Below are positions 35,506 to 45,350 of a stretch of DNA of 64,000 nucleotides, in pieces. The stretch comes from Schistocephalus solidus (lineage: Eukaryota; Platyhelminthes; Cestoda; Diphyllobothriidea; Diphyllobothriidae), in assembly GCA_017591395.1 (NCBI GenBank), contig WEDG01004482.1, positions 1-64,000 on the forward strand, read 5' to 3'. Made by a program: the position numbers and the translations under genes. Position 1 is the first letter of the stretch. Every line of letters starts with the position of its first letter. The notes under the pieces were generated by a model, which made no database searches, was not told the origin of the DNA, and saw nothing but the letters and a program-made list of their open reading frames with translations.

Positions 35506-36104
35506 GTCAGTGGTGATAAAATTTCAAAAATTAACGACTCGGATGCTGACTACGGAGCAATCATTGCATCATGTACAACCCTCAGGGACAAATGAGATCT
35601 CTCCGATGGGTTCTGGCGAAACTCTACAACGTCCCATATTATTTTCCGTCCACCTAAATAGACAATTTAATAAAAAAATCCCTATGCGCAAGGTTTGTAG
35701 TTTAACACCGTGCCCGACCGTCGCTTTCTATTCACTGTAGTTAAAATAAGTTGTAGTATGTGCTTTGCTAAGCATGTTGTAAATTGTTAAGTTTAAATGC
35801 TTGTAAATTAAAGGGAAATTTAATCCTGTATTGAACCATGTCACGATAGACACTTGCATAAAGCTGCAAGCTTTCAACCTCCCCACCCGCCCTTGAGAGT
35901 AATAATCTTGGCAGGAGATACATAGGGTGTCTACAAGACTTCACAGTCTTCTCGAGGTATCAAAAAATCTAAAATTGGTCTTGCACATTATGGAGATCAT
36001 AAACGTTCAAACGGACAAATAAAGAAGTAAGATGTTTGACCGAACTTCCACTTTGTGGGAAACCTGTGAGTATATCAGGAGAACGTAAATATCTTCACCT
36101 AAAC
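35506..36104. other. Spacer between two PLE remnants
   Basis: This is probably the 3' untranslated part of PLE-D together with unreadable sequence of the next remnant. No open frame is convincing. Confidence 0.35.
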
Positions 36105-36600
36105 AGCAGAATTTCTATAATTTCCTCAGTGCAACCTTCCTTGATGTAAACTTCAAGAGGTAAGAGGCAAAGGAGCAGAAACTGATGTGTTCGTCAAGCG
36201 AAGTTCCGACGGCGATTAACATTGCGCAGCTTCTCAGTCATCACAGCAACCAGTCAGTGAACATAAAATTAAAAGAAGCTCATTGCGGCAATTGGGAAGT
36301 AAAATTAACTAAGGCCCAATATCTGCGAGACGAAGTTATGTGGAACGTCTCTCCAAAGTGTTCATAAGCTGATGTCTACGTTTTTGTCCCCGGAGTACCG
36401 CACAAGTAGCAGCACCTGTCGAATGGCATGTGCTGTCATATATTAAGGACGTGTCGGAGGCGTCCAAGCGCATTGCTGCGATTGTAAGAATTGGCATTGC
36501 ATAGCTGCTCAGAGAAACAAGCCGCAGCAGTGTGATTAAGCTAAATGACCTATTTAAATTCCAGTGACGAGTGAGGTGCAGTGTATAGAATTGCAACCAC
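36105..36600 (+). pseudogene. Penelope-like element remnant (PLE-E)
   Basis: A second PLE starts inside the RT: FLSATFLDVNFKR near 36,125-36,165, with frame changes. KEAHCGNWEVKLTKAQYLRD (36,270-36,332) is the segment that follows the palm. SYIKDVSEASKRIAAIVRIG (about 36,435-36,500) is the usual linker before the GIY-YIG domain. The endonuclease itself is not readable. It lies in the same orientation downstream of PLE-D, so the two form a head-to-tail pair of partial copies. Confidence 0.62.
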
Positions 36601-37325
36601 AAAAGATCAATCAAACCATGAGAAGTAAACAAGGAACATGAAGCAGAAGAGTTATAAGACGAAAACCATTAAAAGCATACTAAAGGTCAGGAGGCGTAAA
36701 ATGCATAGCAAACGTAGACATAGGAATATGGCAAGTTAGAATTAATAAAGCCTTTAATACAAAGGACGATATACTGACGTGCTATGAAAAAGAATGGCAT
36801 GCAAAAATGCAGCATAGTTTTTTTCGCAATTGTTATTTTAATTTTGCTGCAAATTTAAAGAAATTGCACGTGAAACACAACATGTATTAAGTAGGCTATC
36901 GTTTGCTTTACCATGTTAAGAGTGAGAGTGGCTAGCAAAACTCTCTCGCTGTCTATTCAGATGCCTTCTCAAAAATCAGTATCGCTCATTTTATGTTGAA
37001 AAACGGAGGCATATCCAATAAATTGGCTTCAACATACTTTCGCATTTGTTAATTCTACCTTTTTTCCATCCAGTAGCTTATAGTCACGTCAGTCATCGGG
37101 CACAAATATGTAAGTTAAAATGTAGGCTCACTATCATTATTGGTATCCGCATTGTGCTGAAATAAAAGTGCCTATTATTTTTCTCTTTACTGCTTTCATT
37201 GTAGCTTTATTAAACTAAATAGCAAAAATAAAAAGCATGCAAAACGTCAAAAATGATAGTTAAGCAGCGTGCAGGAATTAAAATAGATTAACTGGTTTTA
37301 GAGGGGTAAAGATGAAACGGGATAC
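36601..37325. other. No recognisable gene
   Basis: AT-rich sequence between PLE-E and the end of globin copy 2. No supported feature. Confidence 0.4.
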
Positions 37326-37376
37326 AAGGGCGCCGGGTTCACTCTTCTTCGTCCACTTGTAATCTGAATCTGCCTC

Positions 37377-37537
37377 CTAAGCTCTCTTTGCCGTCTCCTC
37401 CCTCTCCTTCTCGTCCTCCTCTTTTAAGGACTGCCGAATGACGCTGAGAGCTGTATCGAATAACTGCCTCAGTGCGACTCTGGCGTCGTCTGATTTCAGA
37501 GCTGGCGAGAGAGCGTCGTAGGCCACATCAAGGGTTT
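37377..37537 (-). CDS. Globin copy 2, exon 3, short tail, acceptor frame mismatch
   Basis: The frame reads TLDVAYDALSPALKSDDARV, then LRQLFDTALSVIRQSL and EEDEKEREETAKRA before TAG at 37,377-37,379. These are globin G/H helices plus a short charged end. The long Glu-rich run of copy 1 is absent. The acceptor (GAACAG, then AAACCC) gives a phase that does not fit the phase-0 end of exon 2. Compared with copy 1 (CGAGCC), one base is missing at the exon start, so as written the join goes out of frame. No in-phase AG exists before the upstream stop. It is either a damaged gene or a base error. Confidence 0.72.
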
Positions 37538-37756
37538 CTGTTCTAGCGCCATTGCATTACGGGTAGAAAACATGCAAGGTGCATATAAAACAAAACCGTT
37601 TTTTGGTTCGTCAAATTTATTTTCCATGAAACTTTCTAAGTGCAGTGACTTGTCTATTTAAAAATAAATACTCGATTTCCTTTGATGAAGATGATATTAT
37701 TATTTCGGTAACCGGTCCTGATTTTGAGCAGTGGTGTTTCCCAATGATTGCTTCCA

Positions 37757-38340
37757 ACATATGTTAGAGCTGACAATGATTGCACCGACCCAGCAGGCGG
37801 CGATATTTTTGCACCGTTACGCTAACGATGCTTTTTTTATCGTCAGGAGGAACATGCTGAAGACAGCCCTTAATTTTCTGAGTGAATTTTCTTTGATATG
37901 AAATTCACGAGAGAAGGAGAAAGGTAATGGCAGCAGCCCTTTCTTAATGTTCTCGTCAGGCGAAGCCTCAAAGGTTAACTAGAAATAACGGTCTACAGGA
38001 GGCCTACGAACATCACGCATCTTCTCACTTTTTGCAGGAGCCATTTGGTTGATCAAAAAACAAAGCTCTGTGAGAACACTTATTTAATCTCGCAGTAACG
38101 AAGATAATCACCAACGCCAGAAGCAAGACAAGCCGCGAAATGATTGAAGCCTGGGCAGTGATGCATTTATCGGAGGCCAGCAGCCAGAGCTCTGTACAGT
38201 CACCGCCAGACTTACGTTACTGATCTTTGATTGGCTCCTAGCATCTAGGAAAGTTTCTTGTTCCGGTACCACCTTCATGGCTAACGACGGACTCTTGTTG
38301 GAGTTCAAATATGCAGACGAATACAAATTTTCTTTCGCGA
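37757..38340 (+). pseudogene. Penelope-like RT remnant in globin intron 2 (copy 2)
   Basis: Counterpart of 25,387-25,960. HRYANDAFFIVRRNMLKT is clearer here, with ND in place of the DD of the catalytic YVDD-type motif, and a stop follows soon after. REKEKGNGSSPFL-like residues continue in another frame. Antisense to the globin gene. Confidence 0.62.
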
Positions 38341-38879
38341 TCGAAAAGCAATCTTCTTAGTATTAGGATTATTTCTCTTCAGCGTCTTGCGAACTTAATA
38401 ATCAAGGGTTCAAAACCGGAAACGTAAACTTTTACATGCATTTTAGCAGAGACATTTACTGAATATTAAAGATAATGACGTCCAAATCCTCTGCTTTTAC
38501 TTTAAATAATTCATAGCCAAATTTTTAATGTTTAAGTACGAATGAAATATTAAGGAAACGGTGCACGAATGACGATTTTGTGCAGTAATTTATGCATAGG
38601 GTTCGGTAACATCGTCACACAAAAGATAATTTCTTTCACGCGTGAGGTAATTTGAAGTTGCCTTCAATGCCATATCGAATGGAAAAAAACTCGTCAGTAA
38701 AAATGAAGGACTGTAAGAGCATTGGTTTTTTAGTTGTTGTTCTGCGCTTTCTTACTTGGACTATGAAATCATGGTTTTTACCTCCAATCGTATATGAGTA
38801 AGTTCAGATTCGCAGCGTAAAATAGGGCTTTTTGACAATGCAGATGCATTTATCTACCCTTTGAAAAACTGCCTAACAT

Positions 38880-39300
38880 GAATATTATTTAAAACATTAT
38901 GTATCTGCCAAAGGCCTCTCCTGGAAACAGCTCTGCATTTTATGAGAATTTGTTCAATAATACTCCTATGGTGTGGATGCCGCATTTAATGAAATTAAAT
39001 TTTTCCCTTCCTTTAAGAAGCACGTTTCTTGCTTAAAGAAAAATATCTTTTATACGCAAATGATTGTTAGTTCGCTTTCATCCATTTGGGAGGATTGTCA
39101 TATATATTTGAATTGAGTATGTTAGGTTTTCCTTTAACCTTCAAATCTGTAAACGAAAACTTGTCTTTTATACGGGTCTTGTATTAACTTTTGGAAAAAA
39201 TACAAATAATCTTATTGAATTTATTTCGATCTTGATTTGCAGTACTGTAAAAATTACAGTCAGTATCCCAATAATCGTTTATTAAAATTTTTAACAGGGA
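38880..39300. other. Extra block in copy 2 beside globin exon 2
   Basis: About 400 bp with no counterpart at the equivalent place in copy 1 (near 26,565). It is AT-rich, with no ORF or tRNA-like box. It may be an insertion into copy 2 or a deletion from copy 1. Confidence 0.45.
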
Positions 39301-39318
39301 TATTCGAAAATTACTTAC

Positions 39319-39547
39319 GTAAAAATCATTTTCTGTTATACCTCGTGGGCGGTGCTCCTCAGCCAGACGTTTCAGCAGTTCAACCAAGCAAGATTCATCA
39401 TCTAAGTTCTCCATGATAGCATCTATGGCACCAATAAAGCGCATTGCGTGCGCTTTGAAGGCTGCCGACTGCATAATCGAATCGAGATTAGGAAGATCTC
39501 GAAACCGTTTGAACAGCCGTATGTAGTGCGGATATTTGGTAAATAGT
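39319..39547 (-). CDS. Globin copy 2, exon 2 (heme pocket)
   Basis: 229 bp, with the same acceptor (GTTGCTTAG) and a GTAAGT donor. Phase 2 in, phase 0 out. It has Phe CD1 (residue 51 of the predicted protein), His E7 (residue 69, FKAHAMRF) and His F8 (residue 101, LAEEHRPRG). Only one His remains at the F8 site here (copy 1 has HH), which fixes the first as the proximal ligand. Against copy 1 it differs at five codons of 76 (Asp/Ala, Asp/Glu, His/Arg, Arg/Thr, Cys/Tyr). The exon is intact. Confidence 0.93.
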
Positions 39548-41496
39548 CTAAGCAACGAAAAATGGAAAATTATCATGTAGTCCTAACTTGCAAAAGCTGG
39601 AAGGAATGTTTTTTACTTTACGATGATGAGTTAGTTAGGAAACGGCTGGGAGGATTTCGGCCAACTCCTGAAGGCCTCAGTTAAATTTATTTTATAAAAC
39701 AAATGCGATTATAGAGTTCTGTTGTAGAACAATAAAAGAAGACTTCATGAAATGAAAGTTACAATATAAACACCCAGGACGCCGGGTATTTCATAATTGG
39801 GTCAATTGAATATAAACAGGATGCACAGCTCAAACACCGACATGTTTTCAGTACCCTTAAACACCACAGACATTGGACAAAAGGTCAGACAAGTTACGAA
39901 TATTTACACTAAAACCGAGTTGTCACAATCCTGGCCTCGATACCAACCTTGTAGACATTGGATACATTTGAGGTACTCCTAAGTTTACTTTTATTCAATT
40001 TTTTGTTTTGCTAGTCGTCACTTATTACTTTTGATGATCCATTTCCATATGCTAATTTCAAAGGAGGATGAACAGCCCGAAAGTTTCCATTTGCGTCCGA
40101 TCCAAGCTCCGGTTGTCTCGGCTAATTCTTACCAACTGCCTCAGGATGGAGGGTGTGCAGCAGATGCTGCGCAAGCCTGTTGGTATTTTCACACTAATTC
40201 ATGAGCAAAGTTACCGTACTGAACCCAGCTGCCTCTGTGACACGGGATGGACACATTTATTCGAAACGGTCTAGCTGACAGCTTGTGACAAATCAAACTC
40301 TGTCCGTATGCAATGTGAACTTAAAAGAGGGTGCCAAACTAGCTTTCTAGTTTTAAATATCGAAAACGTCTTTTAGTATCATGCCTTTTTTCAGCGCTCC
40401 GATCAGAATATGCGGGCCGAAATAACCATTCCTCTCTCATGAGCCCTTATCAATTAACTGACGATATCTCAACGAAGATGTTTTGGGAATGCTCATTCTT
40501 TTTTTTCATAACTCATGTAAGCGTTACAAGAAGTACGACAGCGTTTTAAGGGAAATGCAATGTGCTTTTCATGATCAGGACTACGTACGTAATCAGCCTC
40601 AAAACGTTTCAAAGAAGATTGTGTCTGAACTTCTGATCTGATCTCCTTACATGAAAGGCGCCTGTGCAAGAAGAAATAACTGTGACCTGCTAGGCTGATA
40701 TTCGTACTCGTAAATTTTAATATTTACTTGCGAAGATGCAGCAGGAGACTAGCTTTCTTTCCTATATGCGGACATACAAAGACTGAGTCAACTAAAAAGG
40801 CTTTCGGAAAGGTTCCAATGCTGAAATCATCCTTCTTTATGGCGTTCATTATCCTGAAGCTATAATAATAAGACTTATCCAACGCTCTTCCATCCTGCAT
40901 TTAACTATCGTAGTACCGATCATTTGCTTACGAAGGAGGTTGTCTGTTTGTATCTCTTGTTCTGCAGACACAATTTCTGTTTATACTGTTGGAGCCGCAG
41001 CATCGACGAAAACATTCAGGAGGTAATCTGGTCTATGCCCGGCTTTTCATTCCTAATCTACAATTATATTCATCAATAATCAATGGTTTTAACTCTACAT
41101 AGAAGGCTGTTGATACAAATGCATTCGCGGAGGATGGAACGACTTTTTGTTGTTATTGAAGATGTTCTGGTTAAATGGATCTTTGTAAAAAACATGATTT
41201 TGCAGGGTTTTCTCAATCGTTGCAGATTTCTAAGGAATGGAAGTTGTCCGTCGACCTCTGTTGCGTAGGTTACTGGAATTCCTAGAAATATGACGTTTGG
41301 GTTGTTTTGAAACAGGTTTACTTAATTCTTTTTGATAATGACGATTGCATTATGTGCGTAAAGCAGACATTATTTTGAATTAATTGTAATGAGAATTTTA
41401 GCTTCCGATTGCTCTATTACAGGTACTGTCCAATAGCCAGATATTGGGGTGCCGTTAAGTGGTCAATAATATAGCTCAGTTAAGGAAGCGTTTCAG

Positions 41497-41713
41497 GAGG
41501 TCAATCAAAGCTATTGTAGGCACAGTGGTAGTTTTTGCCTGCGGGATACCCTTACTACTGCTTTTCGGTACGTTTACTGGACTAGACATGAAAGAAAACA
41601 TAACTTTGAACGTTACCATTAGCTCAGGTAACCACACAAAGTGTTGGGTGGAGATATCGGATTCCTTCGTAAGCGGTCAGCGTTTACGAAATATCAACTT
41701 GGAAATATTTTAG
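41497..41713 (+). CDS. Terminal exon of a small membrane protein nested in globin intron 1
   Basis: An acceptor (GCGTTTCAG) leads into an open exon of 71 codons ending in TAG. RSIKAIVGTVVVFACG, then IPLLLLFGTF, forms one long hydrophobic membrane segment preceded by Arg and Lys. About 45 residues follow, with three N-glycosylation sequons (NIT, NVT, NHT) and one Cys (KCWVEISDSFVSG). The charge pattern suggests the C-terminal part is outside or lumenal. It lies antisense to the globin, wholly inside intron 1, and is kept in copy 1 with a one-base break. Upstream exons on the plus strand are not identified. I recognise no family. Confidence 0.45.
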
Positions 41714-41846
41714 TTTACCATACAGAATAAATATACTATCGTCTCCTATATTAAGGCGATCCTTGGCTCATACCGGTGCAAAGATGCAAAATACAATCCA
41801 GAAAATATTTTTCTGTCTCTGAGCACTTTCATTATTTTTTTATCAT

Positions 41847-42176
41847 GTGAGACCTATGCGTTTTTTAGGGTCTGCAGTTAGAGGTAAGGGGACGAGAACA
41901 TTTATGTTTGATCCAGGCAAGTATTTGCATTGCAGCAACCATGCATCCTTGACGCCTGTCAGAGAAAGAAGGTTAGCAGGTATAAGAAGCAATGCACTCA
42001 GATGCCACGTAAAATATTCTGAAGGGCAAGTGAAGACGAACACACCCAATACTGATCGACATAGTGTAGATGGTAGACGCCTGTTGATACTAATGTTAGA
42101 CCCCATGACCTGCACGGTAGTATATTCCTTTATGTTCTTTTCAGAAAAAAGGACATGCGCGGATGCGAAAGTATAG
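41847..42176 (+). other. Conserved open block in globin intron 1
   Basis: A 109-codon plus-strand frame (RFLGSAVRGKGTRTFMFDPG, then CHVKYSEGQVKTNTPNTD) is open here. In copy 1 (29,392-29,640) the same sequence is broken by small changes. The opposite strand is also open for 90 codons. It may be conserved only because the duplication is recent. Coding status is unproven. Confidence 0.25.
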
Positions 42177-43303
42177 CCTAAATTTGCTCTTAGCCTTGGA
42201 TGTCACTGAATAGAACCTTATGTAGATTTCCTCAAACCTTTGTAACTATTTGACTGACAAAATTAGTAAAGATGTAATTCTGCAGGGAAAAAGTCACCTT
42301 CCGTTAAAACTTGTCAGCATTTTATTTGCGGAAATGTATTCATCTCAATTTTCCATCACCACGTTTTAGGTTACAGGTTGCCTACGCTATTTTCTTAGTA
42401 AATGGGACGAGCTATTGTTTTCTACTGAAATTATTCCTATGATGTCAGTTTTTGTGTCTCTGTTAAACATTTAGGACTTTAGCCATGCTATTTGGTGCTA
42501 CTGGACACATTTGCGAGAGCCCTTATCCCAAGATGGGGGGTATATAAGAATACAAAAGCACCAATTTGTCGCGGCAAATACGAACATCAGCATCCTGATT
42601 GTACTCATATATTTTGCGCATATGTAAAATAATGGTCATTATTGCAATAGCACATAAGCAATCCCTCCTAATAAGTAACCCATTGCAAAATTTCGCTTCA
42701 TATTTCGTGAGGTCAACCACTAATTGCAGTACTGGATTCAGTGCCAAATTGACTGAAACCGTCATACTCTTGTATATTAGCGCAGAATGTTAAGCATGCT
42801 TTAAAAACTGAAATTTTGAAGTTTTTTTAGAGTTTAACAGACAAATTAACTAACGAACCGAGTAAAGTATTGCAAGGAAATAAATTTTTTGATTCATTAA
42901 TTTATTAATTTACTCATAGCGCTTTGCCGTGGAAGGTCTAATATACTGTGGATTTGCATTATTTTCGACTGATGTTTGGTGTCGTGTGTGCCGGTAATAT
43001 TTCCAATACATGAAAAGCACAGTTTGTTTGCTTGTATATACATTTTTGAAGATATAGTACTAACTGGATGAAGAACATCATAAGCTGAAGTGTTTTTTTT
43101 CCAACCTTCATAAATTTCTGAGGCTTTGTGACCTGTTCCCATCCATTACATATTTTATTTCCTTACCCTTTGATTATTACTATAGAAACATACTGTCCGT
43201 ACATGAGTTTTCTAATATTTTTTAAAAAAATAATTAGACAATAACGCGAATGTGTAAAAAATGAATATGAAATTTATTTTAAAGCTAATTAGACGCCGCT
43301 TAC

Positions 43304-43410
43304 AGCCTGAATACTTCTGTTCCCAAAGCATACTTATCTTCCTTGTTCTTGCAGATTTGTTTCCATTCAACACAAAGCTGAGTCTTTTGCACTTCTGTAA
43401 GTTGTGCCAT
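43304..43410 (-). CDS. Globin copy 2, exon 1
   Basis: 107 bp from ATG to a GTAAGC donor: 35 codons plus two bases, so the join to exon 2 (CT then A) makes Leu at helix position B12. It reads MAQLTEVQKTQLCVEWKQIC, then NKEDKYALGTEVFR. Trp16 is the A12 Trp of helix A. The Phe two residues before the split Leu occupies B10, facing the ligand pocket. The start is the only Met and fits usual globin N-termini. The frame is intact, unlike copy 1. Intron 1 is 3,756 bp here. Confidence 0.88.
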
Positions 43411-43699
43411 TTGCCGTAGTGTAACGCCTCAAACTTCGCTGCGAATAGTCTTCCCTAATAACAGTCCATATGATCTCTACATACTGTTACCACGGCCTGA
43501 GTTACGGTCTGCGCGTGTTCATTGGTCAAACATTTGTGCTTCCATTGGTCGGCAGGTTAGTTGTGCTGCTTGCGCGGGTGCCAGTGCACTTTGCTCTACC
43601 GTGGTGTGCGAACACGTGACTGCGCTCTAGACGGCATTCTTGACCCACTGGCCTTTAAACTTAAATTCCACTTTCATTAAGTATATCTGCGGTTCTTTA

Positions 43700-45350
43700 A
43701 AATAATCTTGTCTTATGTTCAAGCAGCCCCTAAAGAGGACAATTAGGAAGTACTTTGCTCGAGAATTAGAGCAAGTATGCCGCGACGTTACGGAGGAAGT
43801 GAACAAACAAGCGCTTTAAGGTGAATTATGAAGACATCGTTGGACCGTCACACGGTCGTACTTGGATGGATGCGTTTGAGGACGCATGTGCTATCTCCGT
43901 GTGGTCAAGTGACGGCGAGGTGGATAGCATGGTATTTTCTGACGAAAATGAGAGCAGTACAGACTATACGCCACCTTCACAAGCCTCCGTTCGGGAAAGG
44001 GGGAGGGAATGGGCTTTTCAATCGAATGGAGCCAAAACCCATCTACGCAGTATTCTATTCTATATTTAAATCGCTCCTCCCGGACATCCCAGCTGACCCT
44101 CCTACACTGTTAGAGACATCATACAGTCGTCGAGTGGAAGGTATGGGTAGTGTAGAGCATGTTTAAATAGAACTGGAGTCAAATCAAACGACCCCTGGCG
44201 CAGCGTAGGATTGTAAAGGGTAAAGAGATTGTAGTTAATCTTGCAAATGATGGCATGCCAGTGTTTTAAAAGATTAAAGTTGAACTTTGGTCTTTTCTGG
44301 CAATGCTTGTGCAAGAAGTATTCACATTTGCCGTTTGCTGTTTATACGGAAATCCATGTGATGGGTACGCTTGCGAACTGTCGATGAAATTAGTTTGCTG
44401 CAAGACAATGTGATTCAGAGCGATTATTTAGAGTTGTTTTCCACTGTACGTTGGGCAGGGGTCATAGATGACGCACCGCCTAGGGCTTTCGTGTGGAAGA
44501 TAAAATATGCGAATACCTATCACTGATGCGAACTGTGCGAAATCTTAGGGATGTATAAAGAGAACGTCATGTGTCTGGAAAACGCTAAAAGGGAGAGGAA
44601 AGACGAGAGCTTCGAAGTGACAGTGCACGGCGAACATAGAGAAGCCTATCGGTTTGTGCATTAGCAGTCGCTGGTCAAAGAAGAGTGGTTCAGTGAATTC
44701 TGCCGTACTGCCCTGCCACTACCATAGAGTAAGTTAGTCATCGTCCTCTGTTGCTGACGTTTCACAACGCGGAAGGATTTTAAAGGGATTATATTGTTGG
44801 AAGGGCGCAGCATTTAGGCAATTTCTTCTACACTTAAAAATAGTTGTTTTGAGGTATGCTATACCTGGTGGCCTTTGGAGGCATTTCTTATTGTTATTTA
44901 AGGCTATATGGTACCTATCGTGCCCGTGAATAGTTGTAAGTAACAAAGGTTACGCCCAAAAATTTACAATTTTCAATGGGTCACAGCAGATGGTGTACAA
45001 TGCGCACAGCATAACGTACATTGCGATAGACTTTCAGTGTCATGGACCTCTAGACTCATTTTCCTCATTCGCTTTCAGAAGTTACCTAGGGAGACTGAGA
45101 AACATATTGAGGAAGCCATCGCACCCTCTGCAACAGATAGCCCCAAGGTTTAATGAAGCAGACGTGTGCATATTTAATGTGAGGGAACCGCAGAGCCATT
45201 TTTTCTTCATAAGCATAGTCCACGGGGCTACCCTTTATGTATGCAGTATAAGCGTGTAGTCAGCTCAAATCTGCGGACGGCTGCATTTGCCTTGGGGAAA
45301 AAATAGTCTGCGTTTAGAATGTGCTGGTAACAGCTGTAAGAAGTGCACAC
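43700..45350 (+). pseudogene. CACTA/EnSpm-like transposase, decayed copy 1
   Basis: A decayed DNA-transposon transposase. The charged and Ser-rich N-terminus is seen at 43,740-44,020 (SSDGEVDSMVFSDENESS). LLPDIPADPPTLLE follows after a frame change (about 44,080-44,115). DDAPPRAFVWKIKYANTYH with CELC (about 44,468-44,545) is the Cys-containing block. FRQFLLHLKIVVLRYAIPGG (about 44,810-44,875) and GPLDSFSSFAF, YLGRLRNILRKPSHPLQQI (about 45,045-45,150) form the C-terminus, which resembles the domain in plant CACTA Tnp2-type proteins. Against copy 2 (51,640-57,300), about 100 codons around 44,700 are missing. Stops and frame changes make it inactive. The superfamily assignment is from memory of motif style. 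Confidence 0.6.

Larger units (their letters stand above)
37377..43445 (-). repeat. Segmental duplication, copy 2 (contains globin copy 2)
   Basis: Same order and orientation as 24,818-33,345, but about 2.5 kb shorter. It lacks the 2.4-kb SINE-bearing block of intron 1 and about 240 bp near 40,400. It carries about 400 bp extra beside exon 2 (roughly 38,880-39,300). To the right of 43,445 the sequence changes to the region of a CACTA-like transposase. Confidence 0.85.

Noticed and set aside
39797..40274. Plus-strand frames in globin intron 1 as upstream exons of the nested membrane gene
   Set aside because: Copy 1 has stops at equivalent positions, and no consistent donor-acceptor chain could be built.
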